From the NCBI RefSeq assembly GCF_015553355.1, contig NZ_JADNGN010000013.1, positions 1 through 51,670 on the forward strand: 51,670 nucleotides of DNA. Reading direction: 5' to 3'. The DNA is from Collinsella aerofaciens (lineage in GTDB: Bacteria > Actinomycetota > Coriobacteriia > Coriobacteriales > Coriobacteriaceae). Numbering within the stretch: position 1 is the stretch's first letter; every line of letters begins with the position of its first letter. A model generated the notes under the pieces. That model did no database searches. It was not told the DNA's origin and saw nothing but the letters and a program-made list of their open reading frames with translations. Below, one piece after another: positions 49,767 through 51,670 of this stretch. A program made the position numbers and the translations under genes.

Positions 49767-49864
49767 GTTTAAAACCTCCTAGAGAGGCTGACTCAATGTT
49801 TTGGAAAAGTCAGCGAGGGTGCAGCTGGTGCATCAGGTTGCCGTGATGCGAGGGCGCGCTGGGC

Positions 49865-51370
49865 TTATGCCCGCGCGACCGAAGCAGAGCGGCAAGATGA
49901 TGTGCCAGATGCAGCCGCAGCGTCGACCGGTCCGCCGTTCGGTAGAACGGCGGAACCATCGTCGGCAAAATTCCAGCCGGCAAGGCGGTCCTTCGCGGTG
50001 TCGATGTCCAGGTAGTTCTCCTCGCCGTCCATGAGTCGCGTAAAGGCGGTAAAGAGATAGTGGGCATCGGTGGGGCCGGGCGAGGCCTCGGGGTGGTACT
50101 GGACCGAGAAGCACGGGGCATCGAGCAGCTGGATGCCCTCGGCGGTGCCGTCGTTGAGGTTCACGTGCGTCAGGCGAATGCGGCCGAAGCGCTCGTTCAT
50201 CACGACCGGCGCGATGCCGCGACGCACCCAGGCGCGCAGGTCGCCGTCGGCCTCATGCTCGGTCTCGCCGCCGGAAAGCTCCGGGATCAGTTTGCCCAGA
50301 CTTGGGAACAGCAGGCCAAAGCCGTGGTTTTGCGCGGTGATCTCCACGCGACGGCTCACCAGGTTCATAACCGGCTGGTTACCGCCACGGTGACCGAATT
50401 TAAGCTTTTCCATTTGGGCACCGCATGCCAGGCTGATCATCTGGTGACCAAGGCAAATACCAAAGACCGGCACCTTGCCGATCAGCTGCTGCACCTGCTC
50501 GTAGGTCTCCACCACAGCATCGGGGTCGCCGGGGCCGTTGGACAAAAAGACGCCGTCGGGATTCATGTCGAGCACCTCACTCGCGGGCATATCCCACGGC
50601 ACGACAGTAAGGTCGCAGCCGGCACGGACGAGACCCTCCAAAATGCCGCGCTTGACGCCGCAGTCGTAGGCGACCACGTTGTGGCGGGCAGGAGCGGCAG
50701 GAGCAAGCGCAAAGTCATGCGTAGCGGGCAGGTCGCACGCGGCAAAAGCGTGGGGCTCAGGGCAGCTCACGGTCTTGACCAGGTTCTCGCCCACCAGCGT
50801 CGGCGCTGCGGCCAGACGCTCGGCAAGCTCGGCGACGTCAAAGATCTCGGTCGAGATAATGCCCATCTTGGAGCCGTTGTCGCGCAGGTGGCGCACAAGA
50901 GCGCGGGTGTCGACGCCCTCGATAGCGACGATGCCGTGGGCACGCAGGTACTCCGGCACGCTGACGGCCGAGCGCCAGTTGGAAGGCGTGACGCACATGT
51001 CGCGGACGATCATGCCGCGCATGGCGGGAGCGCTCGCAGGGCGAGCGGTATCGCCGGGGAAGGCCGACTGGACGTCGGTCCCGTCGATGCCGTAGTTACC
51101 GATCTGCGGATAGGTCATGGTTACAATTTGGCCGGCATAGCTCGGGTCGGTCATGACCTCAAAATAGCCCTCAAGCGAGGTGTTGAAGCACACCTCGCCG
51201 GTCGCGGTACCCTCGGCACCGCATGCACGGCCATAAAAAATGGTCCCATCCTCAAGGTACAGGATGCAGGGACCGCAGGTGCCCTTGCTGGTTTTGGCCA
51301 GCATGCGCTGACAAAGCTCGCTGGGCGCGAAGGTGCGGGCAGCGGTGCCCGCAGTATGGTTGTTCGCCAT
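49865..51370 (-). CDS. carA: Carbamoyl-phosphate synthase small (glutaminase) subunit, extended
   Basis: Hydrolyses glutamine and channels ammonia to CarB. ILYLEDGTIFYGRACGAEG and EGYFEVMTDPSYAGQIVTMTYPQIGNYG mark the N-terminal domain. The class I amidotransferase domain has FLSNGPGDP, FGICLGHQMISLACG with the nucleophile Cys, NHGF, and YHPEASPGP with the catalytic His. At 501 residues it is about 120 longer than usual: about 26 residues at the N-terminus, an insert between NHGF and THVNLNDG, and about 40 residues after the usual end. Part of the C-terminal tail is encoded by a 29-base inverted repeat (49929-49957). GAAGGAG precedes the ATG. Confidence 0.94.
   Translation of the reverse strand: MANNHTAGTAARTFAPSELCQRMLAKTSKGTCGPCILYLEDGTIFYGRACGAEGTATGEVCFNTSLEGYFEVMTDPSYAGQIVTMTYPQIGNYGIDGTDVQSAFPGDTARPASAPAMRGMIVRDMCVTPSNWRSAVSVPEYLRAHGIVAIEGVDTRALVRHLRDNGSKMGIISTEIFDVAELAERLAAAPTLVGENLVKTVSCPEPHAFAACDLPATHDFALAPAAPARHNVVAYDCGVKRGILEGLVRAGCDLTVVPWDMPASEVLDMNPDGVFLSNGPGDPDAVVETYEQVQQLIGKVPVFGICLGHQMISLACGAQMEKLKFGHRGGNQPVMNLVSRRVEITAQNHGFGLLFPSLGKLIPELSGGETEHEADGDLRAWVRRGIAPVVMNERFGRIRLTHVNLNDGTAEGIQLLDAPCFSVQYHPEASPGPTDAHYLFTAFTRLMDGEENYLDIDTAKDRLAGWNFADDGSAVLPNGGPVDAAAASGTSSCRSASVARA
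49929..49957. repeat. Inverted repeat inside the carA 3' end
   Basis: GGTCCGCCGTTC and GAACGGCGGAACC arms flank a 4-base loop (GGTA). It encodes part of the non-conserved CarA tail and could fold as an mRNA hairpin ahead of carB. Confidence 0.6.
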
Positions 51371-51381
51371 AATTCTCCTTC

Positions 51382-51399
51382 CCGGTCTCTCCGGACCGG
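51382..51399 (-). promoter_or_regulatory. PyrR-binding-like RNA hairpin at the carA ribosome site
   Basis: On the minus strand CCGGTCCGGAGAGACCGG forms a CCGGTC/GACCGG stem with loop CGGAGA. The GGUCCGGAGAGACC part fits the PyrR loop consensus ARUCCNGNGAGGYU at most fixed positions. It ends 6 bases before the AAGGAG ribosome site, where PyrR binding would block carA translation. Confidence 0.55.
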
Positions 51400-51420
51400 C
51401 TTAAAGGTTGGTAGTTAGGC

Positions 51421-51442
51421 CTTGCGGTATTTTAACCGCAAG
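51421..51442. promoter_or_regulatory. Palindrome CTTGCGGT-N6-ACCGCAAG with embedded TAAAAT
   Basis: Perfect 8-base arms. On the minus strand the loop reads TAAAAT, which may be the carA -10 box, so a protein bound here could control transcription. No -35 at standard spacing was found. Confidence 0.4.
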
Positions 51443-51670
51443 TATGCGCCAAGGCGTTAATTTCATCGAAATGTTTACGAAATGATAATTATGACTTTCT
51501 ATGCATAATGATTTTTCTGGGACGGGGATTAAAAAATCATTCTGAGAGCAGGGCTTTGTCGTCAACTGCATACATAACAGAATGATTATTTAAGGCTCTG
51601 TTAGACCAGGATTGACATTCCGCCCCGTCATCTTCTTGCGATTGCACAATGGTCGCCCCTTGTCGAATCT

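Larger units (their letters stand above)
51371..51670. other. carA leader and promoter region to window end
   Basis: No coding region is seen. Next to carA lie a PyrR-like hairpin and a small palindrome containing TAAAAT, a possible -10. Further out, AATGATT-type sequences form overlapping inverted repeats at 51507-51587. The sequence here is much more AT-rich than the genes. Confidence 0.5.

Overview
This window is high-GC bacterial DNA that reads like a gut Coriobacteriia genome, most probably Collinsella or a close relative. The grounds are the actinobacterial-type initiator tRNA, an Ech-type hydrogenase, a fused-ATPase ECF transporter, NfnAB, and Coriobacteriia-like protein sequences. The genus is inferred from recognition, not from a search. 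About 46 protein genes and one tRNA are supported. Many intergenic gaps hold palindromic repeat elements.

Layout. 1-5.7 kb (minus): an ech-like energy-converting [NiFe] hydrogenase operon in the order A-B-C-D-E-F, with the antiporter-like (EchA) and NuoH-like (EchB) membrane subunits fused in one 960-residue protein. 6-9 kb: a lone IS3-OrfA-like double-HTH protein, then an old-yellow-enzyme-type Fe-S flavoprotein and four tandem 80-bp-period palindromes. 9.4-14.9 kb: tRNA-fMet, coaX, a biotin-ligase-like gene, a folP-folK fusion with a long insert, a sirtuin and exonuclease III. 15-18.7 kb: two long hairpin elements, then an ECF transporter (S subunit, fused EcfA-EcfA, EcfT). 18.9-26.6 kb (plus): glmU, prs, an unrecognised endonuclease-like gene bracketed by two 203-204 bp MITE-like elements, pth, and nfnA-nfnB. 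26.8-33 kb (minus): a cytidylate-kinase-like gene, a polar amino-acid ABC transporter, yqeY, a parvulin foldase and an orphan PTS IIA. 33-40.5 kb: purF-purM-purN, a CmpB-like membrane protein, a MoaE-like gene, sortase B and purE. 40.7-46.2 kb: a visibly more AT-rich accessory segment (RelE/YefM-type toxin-antitoxin, esterase, GntR regulator, mannose-family PTS IIB-IIC-IID) bracketed by an imperfect direct repeat of about 79 bp. 46.4-51.4 kb: carB and carA with a PyrR-like RNA hairpin in the carA leader.

How the genes fit together. Ech would couple reduced ferredoxin to proton reduction and ion pumping. NfnAB would link ferredoxin, NADH and NADPH, so both serve anaerobic fermentative redox balance. 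prs, purF/M/N/E and carAB supply nucleotides, and coaX and folPK supply cofactors. Most genes are ordinary housekeeping. The unusual content lies in the non-coding elements (several hairpin families, MITE pairs, an in-frame element in the EcfA linker) and in a few odd proteins (FolP insert, EchAB fusion, degenerate biotin ligase).
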